NCBI GenBank assembly: GCA_956465555.1
Contig: OY101129.1
Location: 186,001 to 250,000 of the forward strand
Direction: 5' to 3'
Length of the DNA stretch: 64,000 bases
DNA from: Nitzschia sp. pyKryTriq1
Lineage: Eukaryota > Bacillariophyta > Bacillariophyceae > Bacillariales > Bacillariaceae
Shown here: positions 20,403 to 30,098 of the stretch, in pieces
Layout: each line of letters begins with the position of its first letter
Position numbering within the stretch: position 1 is the stretch's first letter
Position numbers and translations under genes: made by a program
The notes under the pieces: model-generated
What the model was told of the DNA's origin: nothing
What the model saw: the letters and a program-made list of their open reading frames with translations, nothing else
The model's database searches: none

Positions 20403-22021
20403 CTAGATCTGCCCTCTCTCTTCGTCTTTGTAGTTCACCAGGAAAAATTTGATGGTCTCGGGCGTTATTTCAGTTTCTTGGCTGATGTAGTAACACCCGT
20501 CGGATTTTATGTCTAGAAGCACCATAGTGGGGGTTTTCTTTAGCGGGCCCAGACTGCATGCCTCTCTGATGTTTGATGAAAGAGCCGATTCACCATCGTT
20601 GGCCCAGTAGAATTTGATGAACTCGTCACCTCGATACTCTTCAGCTGCTTCTTTCACAGCATCTTCAATGTCCATTTGCTCCTCCTCGTCGCCTCCCTCG
20701 TGGAAAACAATCAAACATTTGTGGGTATTGATATCATCTGTGGTTTTGCATAGATTACCCCAGGGTTTAGGGTAGAAAGGAAAGTCGGTAATATAATCTC
20801 CGTTTTCGATCACAGCTCGAACTTCAGTATTGATGACGGGTCTGTCACCAAAATTTTCGTCCTCATCATCGGGTTTGGGACCTAGCATGACCAGTGTCGG
20901 GTACGATGTTATTTCCAGTCTGCTTTCCAGTCCGTCCCGGGCATCGTGCTCTTCAAACGGAATGGCGCCACAATTCATTTCGCTCCAGTACTTGTAAAAG
21001 CTCGCTTGTGACTCGTCCCCACTTACAAAAATCATCTTCGAAAAAAGAAATTGAGAGGAAGTGGATTAGCGGGTGGGCGTATGCATAATAAATAGGCCAT
21101 TTAAATGGTAATTGTGATCGTGCTTACCTCGAAATCATCCGGGCGTTTCTTTTTCAGTATGTTGTAGGCTTTGAGCAACCAGGGAGTGAAATCTTGGGAG
21201 AGACTGTCTGATTTAGAGGCAAAGTACAAGAGGATGTACTTCTCATCTAGATCACTGATTGGCAACATAGCCTCGTCCTCGTTTTCTTCCATAATATAGT
21301 AGTCCGGGAGGAGATCCACAATCCGAATTGGACGCCAGGGAAACTTTTTCCCAACCGGATCACTCACCAAACAATCTACTCCATTTTTTGTTATGACCGA
21401 GCCGTCCTTGTCGATAACCACGAGATGAGGCATCCCGTGGGCTTGATAGATGGTTGCCAGCCTTGGTAGTGTTGAGAGTGCGTAAGGAAGACACCACCAC
21501 GGCATTTGTTCTGAATAAGCTTCGTACTCGTCTTCTGATCGATCCATGGAGCAGAATACTATCTCGAATTGTTCTTTGCCGCCTTGCAGCTGGTTGAAAA
21601 GGTGCAATTTTGGAGTGAATTTGGTACATGCTGTTTGGATTTCAGTAGCCGGGAAAGAAGAAATTAGAAAATAATTGAGAGGGAAGCCGCGAGACTGGTG
21701 AGTTTTCTTGCTGCAGGATTAGTCTACCATTTTCGACGCTGGTCGACCGAGGCCTGCGCGAAGATGCGATGCAGCACATTTTCATACTCACGTTCCCACC
21801 AATGTGCTCCAAAGTAAAGAAGAACCTGCAATGTAATAAACAGAATATTTAGCTCGTTCGTCGATATTCACAGATTTGTACGAATACCTAGTCCAAATGC
21901 GATCGACGTCACGTACAACTTTTCCAACTAAAACCTTTTTGGGCTCGGACGTTTCACCCAAAGCAGGCTTGACCAGAGCATCCCCGAACAGAGAGTAATC
22001 GATGGTATCTTGTTCGGGCAT
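20403..22021 (-). CDS. Nucleoredoxin-like protein with degenerate redox motifs
   Basis: Four exons, 22021-21917, 21825-21792, 21630-21128 and 21035-20403, join in phase to give 424 residues. The first exon must end at the early GTACGT donor, because only that yields LVGKVVLLYFGAHWWEPC followed by TKFTPKLHLFNQL, the nucleoredoxin/tryparedoxin pattern. The active site is WWEPC (residues 44-48) in place of WCPPC, so the first cysteine is replaced by Trp. The second thioredoxin-like unit (KYILLYFASKSDSLSQDFTP) has no cysteine at the corresponding site. Family partner motifs remain: VFCSMDRSEDEY, MPWWCLPY, GMPHLVVIDKDGSVIT, FEMIFVSGDESQASF. A third thioredoxin-like region without a CxxC follows. 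It lacks a signal peptide. A binding or regulatory role, not dithiol catalysis, is the likely reading. Confidence 0.85.
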
Positions 22022-22455
22022 GATGTATTCGCTGTGGGTGTCCTACTTGCTAGGGGTCGGCAGTAATTTCTAATTTCCTACCAACTGATATTGAATGATG
22101 AGACGACTAAGTTCCAAGATACAGTTTTCACACAACACAACATATCATATTATTACCAGTGCATGAACACAGTTCGTACTTCTTATCTTGTACCGGTAAC
22201 CGGTACGGTACGGTACATGGTACCGGTACTGCCCTCTACCAGCAGAGTTATGCGCGTGAGTACTTTACCAGGTACAGTACCAGGTAAAGGTACACTACAG
22301 AACGAGTACCGGTACCAGTACCCGCGGTAGTCTACGTACTGTACCAGAAAGAGCGTCTGTTGTTGTACCAGGTATGAGGTACTACCGGTAGTGCCTGTTA
22401 CCGGTACTGTACCAGTAGGCACAAGTACTGGTACTGTGCCGGTATCGCGAATGAG
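22022..22455. repeat. GTACCGGTAC-rich low-complexity block
   Basis: Upstream of the nucleoredoxin-like gene. From about 22185 the DNA is dominated by GTACCGGTAC, CCAGGTAC and AGTACTG words on both strands, many of them palindromic. No gene is present. Confidence 0.6.
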
Positions 22456-22456
22456 C

Positions 22457-22541
<85 letters not shown>
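22456..22541. repeat. (CAGA)n microsatellite, about 21 units
   Basis: A perfect tetranucleotide run of about 86 bp. It gives artificial open frames on both strands (Asp-Arg-Gln-Thr on plus, Cys-Leu-Ser-Val on minus). It is flanked on both sides by the GTAC-rich low-complexity sequence. Confidence 0.97.
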
Positions 22542-22675
22542 TAGTTCATACCGTAATACAGTACCGGTACCTGGTACGCCTGGTACGCTGGTGCTGTAAT
22601 ATGTACTTGTGCTGTACCAGGTACTCGTACCGGTACTGGTACCGGTACAGGTTGACACGACTTTAACTTCTATCT
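22542..22675. repeat. GTAC-rich low-complexity block, second half
   Basis: Continuation of the GTACCGGTAC/CCTGGTACG style after the microsatellite, ending at the 3' side of the small minus-strand frame at 22676. Confidence 0.6.
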
Positions 22676-22957
22676 TCATCGTGGAAGATAATCATAGTTG
22701 GATTCGTCAGTTCCAAGATTGATCAGCGATGGCAAAGATCCGATGCCAACAAGTAAAGCCATCAAAGATAGAATAACAAGTGTCATACTCTCGAGTTTGA
22801 GACGGAAGTTTACTTTACTTGAGATAGGTTCGTGCCTCGGAAGGGCAGACGAACTATTAGCTAGCATCGACGCTACACAACGCGGGGCTGAGGAAGTGGT
22901 CCCACTAGTCAAAGCGTCAGCTGACAACGTACAGACTACGGAGATTTCAACATACAT
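22676..22957 (-). CDS. Possible small single-pass membrane protein
   Basis: A 93-residue frame whose C-terminal half reads as protein: PISSKVNFRLKLESM, then one hydrophobic helix (TLVILSLMALLVGIGS), then a polar tail ending NYDYLPR. The N-terminal half is low-complexity Ser/Ala/Cys and may be UTR or a different exon; an internal ATG (MTLVILSLM) is an alternative start. Function unknown. Short length and low-complexity surroundings keep this tentative. Confidence 0.35.
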   Translation of the reverse strand: MYVEISVVCTLSADALTSGTTSSAPRCVASMLANSSSALPRHEPISSKVNFRLKLESMTLVILSLMALLVGIGSLPSLINLGTDESNYDYLPR

Positions 22958-23515
22958 ACCGGCAACGGCTGCAGGGAAATGTCAGACGTATTCTACTGGA
23001 GGAACTGTCCCAGCCAGAATAGGCAAATATCTAGCGTTGAATCTAGAACGTTGGATGTCAAGACGGAGCTATAGATGGATCGTGAAGTTAATCTTGGAAT
23101 CAAGATTGTGATCTTGAAAGAGAAAACGGATAGAGTAGAGTAATCAATCTATTTAGCTCACAATTCAAAAGGAGATATACAGACGTGTAATATCTTGAGT
23201 TGTGCCACGAGAATTTGATCACTCTCGTGTAGAACAATTGTTGACTACGTGGATTCAATTCTACAGTAAAGTTTGTCAGTCGTACGTACAAGTATTTCGA
23301 TTACTTTAACACCCATTGATCAAAGCAAGATTGTTCCTACTAGTACAGTGCAGCAGTTCCGTAAGAATCTGTCTAGAGAGAGTAGACCAGGTTCTGCTAT
23401 TCTGCCTCAACGCTTTGTTTTACCTGTAGTCGGAGTTCACCACCTCTAGCCTCTCTACTCTCTAGAGAGAGGACAATTGCCCAAGTTGGTATTTATTCTG
23501 CAAGTTTCCCGTCAT
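22958..23515. other. Spacer with a CTCTACTCTCTAGAGAG patch
   Basis: No gene is supported. The stretch near 23370-23475 has TAGAGAG/CTCTACT simple sequence. The right end is the 3' flank of the large fusion gene. Confidence 0.4.
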
Positions 23516-26500
23516 TCAAAAAGTCGCCGTACTGTACCACCAAATGGGCTCCTCGTCCCGATCTATCTCACTCTCGAAATTTACAACTCGCCCGTACCCT
23601 CGGGGCTGCTCATCTCTTGTCATGGTGGAAAGGAAAGGAATTTTCTCCATGAAGATGATGTGAAATCTCTCCGCAGCTTCTGCGTCCTCGTCGTCCAAGA
23701 AAAAGTTGATATCGATATGGTTGGCTCCGTCCCAGACTAGAACTGTGTTTCCTCCGTTCCAAAACGCACTAATCATGCAACCCTCTCCAATGTCATGGCC
23801 CTGAAGTTCTATTCGATGGGAATTGTCGGCCTCATCAATTTTTGAAAGCGCCCTCCGAAGGGTCTTTTCAAGCCGCACCCTTGAAAGCGAGGGTAATTCT
23901 TCCGCATGGGTGAGTTCAAACTGGGGCATCAGATCTTCTGCGTCTACTTCCCGTATCAAACCATGACCTGCATACTCCCTGACTTCGTATTCTCTACCAC
24001 TATCCGATCGTGAGACGACAAACCCTTGCAGCCACACCTCAGTTCCCTCCAGTTCTTTCCGGTAAAGAACTCTTGCCCCAATGTCAATTGTCGGGATCGG
24101 TACGGCGGCTACATCAAAGTCTAGCCGACGAAGTGAGTCTCGTGGGATACTTTCCATGATTCCGAATTTTTCAGTCTCAATGTCGTAAGTCAAGTCCTCA
24201 TTTTGTTGCACCACGGTAGCTGCGGTCCACATGCCTAGCCATACATTATCATCGTACTGAAAGAGGACTTCTTCGCCAGCTTTCAACGGCGTCTTAGGTG
24301 CTTGCAGTTCCATCTGAAAAATTGTTTGGAATCCTATCTGCTGCTGGCTCTTCCACTGCAAGTAGGCCCTCGAGTTGGAATAGGCTTGGTTGTTGAAAAA
24401 TTGAGGTGAAAAATCTGGAATGTAGGAGGCGTGGCCACTCATTACAGAAGCGAGGATAGGCTTGAGTTCTTTGATTGTAGGTTCACCCATGAATTTTACA
24501 AGTGAAGTGTAAAATGTTTTGTCTCCAGCCGAGAAGAAACTGAACGTTTTCTCGTTGGCGAGAGACAGTCTTGCCTCTTTCGCCGGAGCAAAAGGAGAAA
24601 CTTCAGTGCGTAACCTTTCAAAAAATATTTCTCTCCACTCTTCTCCAGTAAGCTGAGACAGGACAGAGTAGTTCTTGTCCAGGAAATTGGTTCGTCCGAT
24701 CTGACCTGTGAGCAAGCGAAGCAAGACTTTCGCCATTGTCTTGGATGCCGTAGCATCAAGCCAAATTCCATTGATTTTCCTTGACAACGATTTTCGTAGC
24801 CGTTTCGCCATTTCCACTTCGCACTTGAGAAGCATGGTCTCGTCTTGGGACTTCTCCTCGGAAATGCTTTCACAAGTGTACAAAGCAAGCGCATCGACGG
24901 ATGACGCGTTCAAGACCTCCCAACTATCGCAGTTGTCGCCTTCCAATCCACACAGCACAACAATCGAAGGTTTTTCACGAGGAATCAATTTGACAAACTC
25001 TTTCCAGACCAGAGATAGGTCCTTTGACGATACATCGTCGGTCTCTGCGGCTTCAGGATTATCGCAAACTTCTTCTTCGGGCACGTGGTGCACAAGATAG
25101 GGATCTCCGCCAACGCCCTTGATTCCCCCTGTTACCAAACGGTACGACGATGACTGCTGCTCGTCCCCACCGATGCTCTCAATAACTTCTCTCTTCAGCA
25201 AATTAATCTTGTCGATTTCATCCCATAACACCATGTCCATTGCCACATAATCGTCGACGAGTGGGCGCTTCCGAACGCTCAGATATCCCTGACGGAACAG
25301 GAGTGTCAGATCGAAATGGCTTTCATTCTGCGCCCATTTATCGACTTCGAGGACTTCGATACCGTTTGATCCCAATACTAATGTTAAGGCCGCTACAAAT
25401 TCTTCCTTCGTGTTGACCGATTTCGACAGCTTTTCAGCCTCGATAACGACCAATACACCATTTTTGCTACTTGGTGAAGATGAAGCAGAATCCTCCGAGC
25501 CTTCCTTCAATGTAGTGGTAGCTGAGGACTTATTTTCGGGAGTATTGTCACGAAAATCGTACCAGTTGTTGAATCTGCCCTTTGTTTCCAGTGATTCTGT
25601 CATGTATATCGTCTCAATATTGTGCCTGTACTGATTGGCAGTCACAAAGTTGATTCCGTTGCTTCCAATGGTAATAGATTGACGACAAATTTGAGGCAAA
25701 TCACAGTACTCCATGTCGACTGTGTATTTAGCAAAGTCGGTAATTTTGCGATTAGGAAAGTCTTCGTTTTTAGAAATGATTCCGTTCGGTTTCAGCAAGA
25801 GTTTCATGGTATCCATGATCGAAAGTTTTTCAGTTACGAAGAGAGAATCAGCGACAAATGTTTGCAGGTCAACCAACACCAAGTCAAAACTTCCAAAGTA
25901 GTCTTTTGGGAGCATGCGTAGACTTTTCGTTGCATCACCAAACCACCATTGTACACGTGGATCATCAAAGTAAGGAAGGGTACCCATGTTCATGAAACTG
26001 TATCGGACCACCTCCTGATCCAGCTCCAAGCCTACGACAAGCTCGATGGAGGGATATTTGAGAATCTCATGAAGGATCATGTTGTCCCCACCACCAATGT
26101 AAACAACGCGTTTGATTTCGGGCAAAAATGAGGCTGGATAATGGACCAAGGCTTCGTGATACTGGCGAAAAGAGCTGCAAGTCTGCCCCCATCCGGACAA
26201 CCACAGGCATGTATCATCTTCTTCTTCTCCATATTTGAATTCGATTGTTTGATATTGCGACTCATCCATAAATATAGACTGGTAACCCACACCCATTCGC
26301 TCATGTGAGGGGTGACACGTGTAAAGAAACGAACCTGTGGGATTCCCAATAACAGGTCTCTTCTCCAGAGTATCATAGTGGCGGGTAGTCGATGATTTGT
26401 CTGCATAATCCACATCATCATCCACCGCTTGGTCGTAAAAGGACAGAATTGTGTACTGCAATGCAATATAAATAGATTTGTGGAATTGTCGAATGGTGTA

Positions 26501-27635
26501 TCGTTCATGATCGGAAGTCAAGGCTTGGGTTGACTCTTGGACATAGCCTTCCAGATTTTCCAGTTTTTCCAAGTGAGCGGACATGAAATTCACCATTTGC
26601 AAATCGGGGCGAGCTTCGGTCTGCCAGGTGACTTGGAACTGTTCGGTTTGATGTTGAGGATCATAGAGATCCGGAGCCATGACATGATCCAGCACCAGGA
26701 CCAGCGGTGGTGGATCTTCTTCCAAGCTAGGCAAGGAGTCCCAAATCCATCGCTGGGGGTATTCTTCAACAAACCCGTAGTCACCCATAATTTCCATGGT
26801 ACCATAATGGAAGAGACCCTCACAATCAGTGTCATTACATTCACTGTATGACATAAACAACTGTTCGCCGGCCTTGATCTCTCGATACGCAAAGATTTTG
26901 ATATCCTCTCCTGTGTGCGCCGATGTGGCTTCCACATTTCGCCAGTGACCATTCTGAAAGTTGGAGGTGTGAGTACATACCAGTATTCCTTCAAAACCAG
27001 CTCTGAAGTCAGGTACAGTATCTTACCTTGTGATTGACCATATCATACACGGGAATCATCACCTCATGCCAACTTCTTGACATCACCAGTTCGTACGCAT
27101 CCTCCAGCAGTTCATCTTCCGAGTCTCCACAGTGGCCGTGAAAAGATCGCTCGAGGAAAGGAGAGGGGAGCTCATCCCCGATAATCGCCTCCATGATTTG
27201 CTTCGCCTCGTCGGACCATCGATCGGGCACTCTTGCTTTCTTGTTCCCGTCGAAGAGGTAGTTCACGTAGTCTTTGTAGAACGACTGGTCGCCTTGTCGG
27301 AAGTGATCGGCGAGCTTCCGCGCCAACCCACAGAATCCGGGCGGCGCTTCTGGTGATATAAGCAGGCACTTGTGCGGAATCACCATGATGGTTTCGTTCT
27401 CCGCGAGGGCGGCCTTGGCAAAGAGGCCGTTCGGGCTGGTCTCGTCGTTGGGATTTAGATGCCGGAATTCCACCTTATCGGAAAAGGTGCCGCCGTTCTC
27501 ACGCAGCCAATTCACCAGCGCTTGAGCTCCATCGGCCACTACGCCATTGCCGTTGGGCGACAACCACAACCACAACCACGACCACAAGAAGAAGAAGAAC
27601 GAACTCGCACGCCCGGAACTCGAAAGCAGCGCCAT
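23516..27635 (-). CDS. SET / aminopropyltransferase / AdoMet-decarboxylase-like fusion with Tudor-like modules
   Basis: Exons 27635-27027 and 26953-23516 (intron GTAAGA...TTTCAG) give 1348 residues. An N-terminal signal-type hydrophobic run (SFFFFLWSWLWLWLS) precedes a SET domain of the Rubisco-LSMT type (about 45-260), with YDMVNHK just before the splice and GEQLFMSYSECND after it. Next is a spermidine-synthase-like domain (about 400-640): VVYIGGGDN (about 493), VVGLELDQEVVRY and DLVLVDLQTF. Then comes an AdoMet-decarboxylase-like domain (about 697-800) with LLFRQGYLSVRKRPL and DDYVAMDMVLW; the ESH motif that makes the pyruvoyl group reads QGY, so this copy is probably inactive. Two SH3/Tudor-like modules follow (about 1091-1215, AGEEVLFQYDD and GARVLYRKELEG). 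The C-terminal block (VLVWDGANHIDINFF) may be another decarboxylase-type fold. Domain fusions of this sort have been proposed to build and N-methylate long-chain polyamines in diatoms; entry to the secretory route would fit delivery to silica vesicles. The exact reaction is inferred. Confidence 0.85.
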
Positions 27636-28202
27636 GGTACAGGTAGAAGTACTGCCGGTATTTCCTCTCGAAATGATAGGACAACTAGCTAGAGGGAGTA
27701 GCTACGGTAGCTCTGATAGGACAAATACCTGGTCCGTAATACCGGTAGAGAGCGGAATGCATTTTGCTTTTCGGCGGCTATCTGTTGGGCTGGCGACAGA
27801 AAACAATGCTATGAACTTCTACCGGTACCAGTACGGTAGATGCTGCGGTACCTGTAGCTATCCGTATTGTACTGTACGCGGTACTTGTACTGGTGCAGTA
27901 ACGGTTCGTACTGTACTGGTGCAAAAAAAAATGCTGCTATAATAAACCGCTTTGCGCAAGAGTGGGGCCACAAAAACATTTTTCACCTTTTTCCGCTTTC
28001 TCCACGCATTTGCACAAAAATATTTTTCACCTTTTTTCCACTTTCTTCGCGTATTTGCGTCTTGAGCGTTTTACCAAAAAATGAAAATCGTGGTTTTGGT
28101 TTCACCGCGCAAATGCGCGTCGCAAAGCGGTTCTTAAAGTCTTCTTCGTCACCAAAATCTTGGAAATTTACGGAGGAGGTATCTTCTTGCTCGTCGTCTG
28201 TC
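27636..28202. other. Spacer with GTAC block and a 44-bp direct repeat
   Basis: Upstream region of the fusion gene, with a GTAC-rich patch at 27815-27920. It also has two imperfect copies (about 44 bp apart) of CATTTTTCACCTTTTTCCGC plus the following TTTCTCCACGCATTTGC, starting near 27977 and 28021. A minus-strand frame across this repeat (28315-27983) is not supported as a separate gene. Confidence 0.45.
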
Positions 28203-28523
28203 TCAGGTTTCTCCTTCATCCGCACCCTTGGTCTTGCAATCGCTGAAGAATTGTGTAATCCAATTCGACACGAATTCGACGAAGGCCTCGGAGGAGTGCA
28301 GCATTGCTTGAGCAACCAGCTGAGCTCCGGTTGGGAGAGATTGTTCGGCAGAAGAGGCCCAAGAATGCACTCGCTCTTGAACTTTGTGCCTCAAATCATA
28401 TCGTAATCCTCGGTCACCGTCGCCCATGTCCCAGCTGTCAAAAGTCTGTAGCCCCGGAAGGACCTTCGAAGACATGGTGGTAGCCAAGGTGGAGGCCTTG
28501 CCGAAGAAGGCCGGAATCTCCAT
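28203..28523 (-). CDS. Small hypothetical protein, helical
   Basis: A 106-residue frame starting MEIPAFFGKASTLATTMSS. The ATG sits directly after a strong acceptor (CATCTTTTCAG at 28524-28534), so an upstream exon or 5' UTR intron is likely and the true N-terminus may differ. The body is helical and amphipathic (YDLRHKVQERVHSWASSAEQ, SSEAFVEFVSNWITQFF). No family recognised. An overlapping frame (EKPETDDEQEDTSSVNFQDF) extends further downstream and could be reached by alternative splicing. Confidence 0.45.
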   Translation of the reverse strand: MEIPAFFGKASTLATTMSSKVLPGLQTFDSWDMGDGDRGLRYDLRHKVQERVHSWASSAEQSLPTGAQLVAQAMLHSSEAFVEFVSNWITQFFSDCKTKGADEGET

Positions 28524-29045
28524 CTGAAAAGATGACGTAGAAGAAAAAATTAACAATCAACGTGAGAGGTAAACGACAGGTAGGGGATCAGTGCTTCCAG
28601 CCTTTTACATCAGGTTGAAAGGTTGACTTGTGAGTTGACTGCTCTGCTCGTCACAAACAAAACTTGGCAGTACCGAAGTCTTGCGGTGTCTTGGGAGACT
28701 CTTCGGAATTTGATTCCGTTGAGTCTCCTTTTTCTAGTAAGAGGTAACTGTAGGAATCCGTGACTTGACTGTTGAGTTGACTTGATCGATCCCATCTTGG
28801 CTTTGTGGCGCGGTGCGGTTTTCGCGCACATTCATTTTGTCCCGTGTGTGCGGTGCACCTCTGAGGACTGGAGGAGGACAGACGGTAAAGTTGAAGTTGA
28901 GTTTGAGATTGGATGATGGTGCGATTGATGACAACGATAATGACGGACGATCTATTGTGCCACACGACTTGTGCATTATTTTCGCCACAGATTGCTTGTC
29001 TTGTCTTGTCTTTTTGTCAGACCCCTCGAACCTCCTATTTCCACC
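28524..29045. other. Divergent promoter region
   Basis: A 0.5 kb spacer between the small minus-strand gene and the STI1-domain gene. It contains a short repeat of TTGACT/GAGTTGACT words at 28615-28790, and no supported gene. Confidence 0.4.
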
Positions 29046-29958
29046 ATGAATTCGATGATGTTGGCACAACTGATGCAGGATCTGCAGGTAGGATGCAATC
29101 GTGAATTTTGTCGGACTCTCTGAGCAGACTGCGTGGTGATGCGTGATTGGTTTTTTTTACGTGGGCTGTTGTCTATGGATACTCGGTCGACGGTCGACAA
29201 GTATCGTACTGTATACCCCGAATTCGGCGGGTGGGCGATTGTTCTTGTATTTCGCTTTCGGAATTACGGTAAGGACATCCCCGTCCTAGCCCACTTTGTT
29301 CAGGCGCGAGGTGCAGGCCCTTGCTGTTTGTTTGGCGTACAAGTACTCGTGTCAGTACTCGGCCTGGAATTTAGAAGAGCGGGACACATCGACCGTCGAA
29401 GAACGAATCATAAAAGCGGATGTGGATTCGAAGCATGGTCTTGCCACTGAGAAGCCAGGCAGACTTCTTCGAAACTGCGTTTACTCATCTTTTTTTTTTT
29501 CACCTTATTTTATAGGATCCTGAAATTATGCGAGAGGCACAGAAAATGATGAACGATCCCGGTACGTACGAGAAACCGTTGAACGCTCCTCGGAAGTGCT
29601 CCGGTCATAATGTGTGTGTGTATATATGTGTATATTGTATATGTATATCTCACGATGAACTCTAGCGTTTCAAGCACAAATGAAGAACATGACCGAAAAT
29701 CCTGCATTCCAACAGCACATGAAAAAGTCCCAAGAAATGTTGAAAGATCCCAACAAGGTCAAGGAACTTGAAAGTAAAATGCAGGAGCGACTAAAAGAAG
29801 GAACCGAACTATTGGAAAAGGCCAAGAAAGAACGAGGAACCGAGGACGAAAAACCAGAAGCCTCCGACGACGACAAAAAGGAGCCAGCCAAGGAGGAAGG
29901 CGACAACAAGGGGGAGGAAGATGAAATGCCGGATATTCCTATCCTGAGCCTGAACTGA
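29046..29958 (+). CDS. Small STI1-domain protein
   Basis: Three exons, 29046-29087, 29516-29561 and 29666-29958, all GT-AG and in phase, give 126 residues. The first exon (CCACCATGAATTCG start) encodes only MNSMMLAQLMQDLQ. The joined sequence DPEIMREAQKMMNDPAFQ, AQMKNMTENPAFQQHMKK and QEMLKDPNKVKEL is a pair of STI1-type (heat-shock chaperonin-binding) helical repeats rich in Met and DP turns, as in STI1/HOP, HIP and ubiquilin. The C-terminal third is Lys/Glu-rich and ends DEMPDIPILSLN. It probably binds hydrophobic clients or Hsp70-system partners. It is far shorter than STI1 or ubiquilin and lacks TPR, UBL and UBA domains. The first intron is long for this window (428 bp). Confidence 0.8.
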
Positions 29959-30098
29959 GCAAAATCTAAATACAATGTTTCTACTGTCTGTTAGTTCGAC
30001 AAGTACCGATCGTGAAATCTGTAAACAACAGTATCAAATGTTGAACATTTTGTGTATACTGTCCAACAAAACTGCATCTTCCGGCCAAATTATCTGAC

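Noticed and set aside
22398-22679. Cys-Leu-Ser-Val repeat protein over the CAGA microsatellite
   Set aside because: The frame is a direct by-product of a tetranucleotide run; it is open on both strands.
28734-29104. Several short frames on both strands upstream of the STI1 gene
   Set aside because: Low-complexity Ser/Thr/Arg translations in a promoter region; none has a family match.
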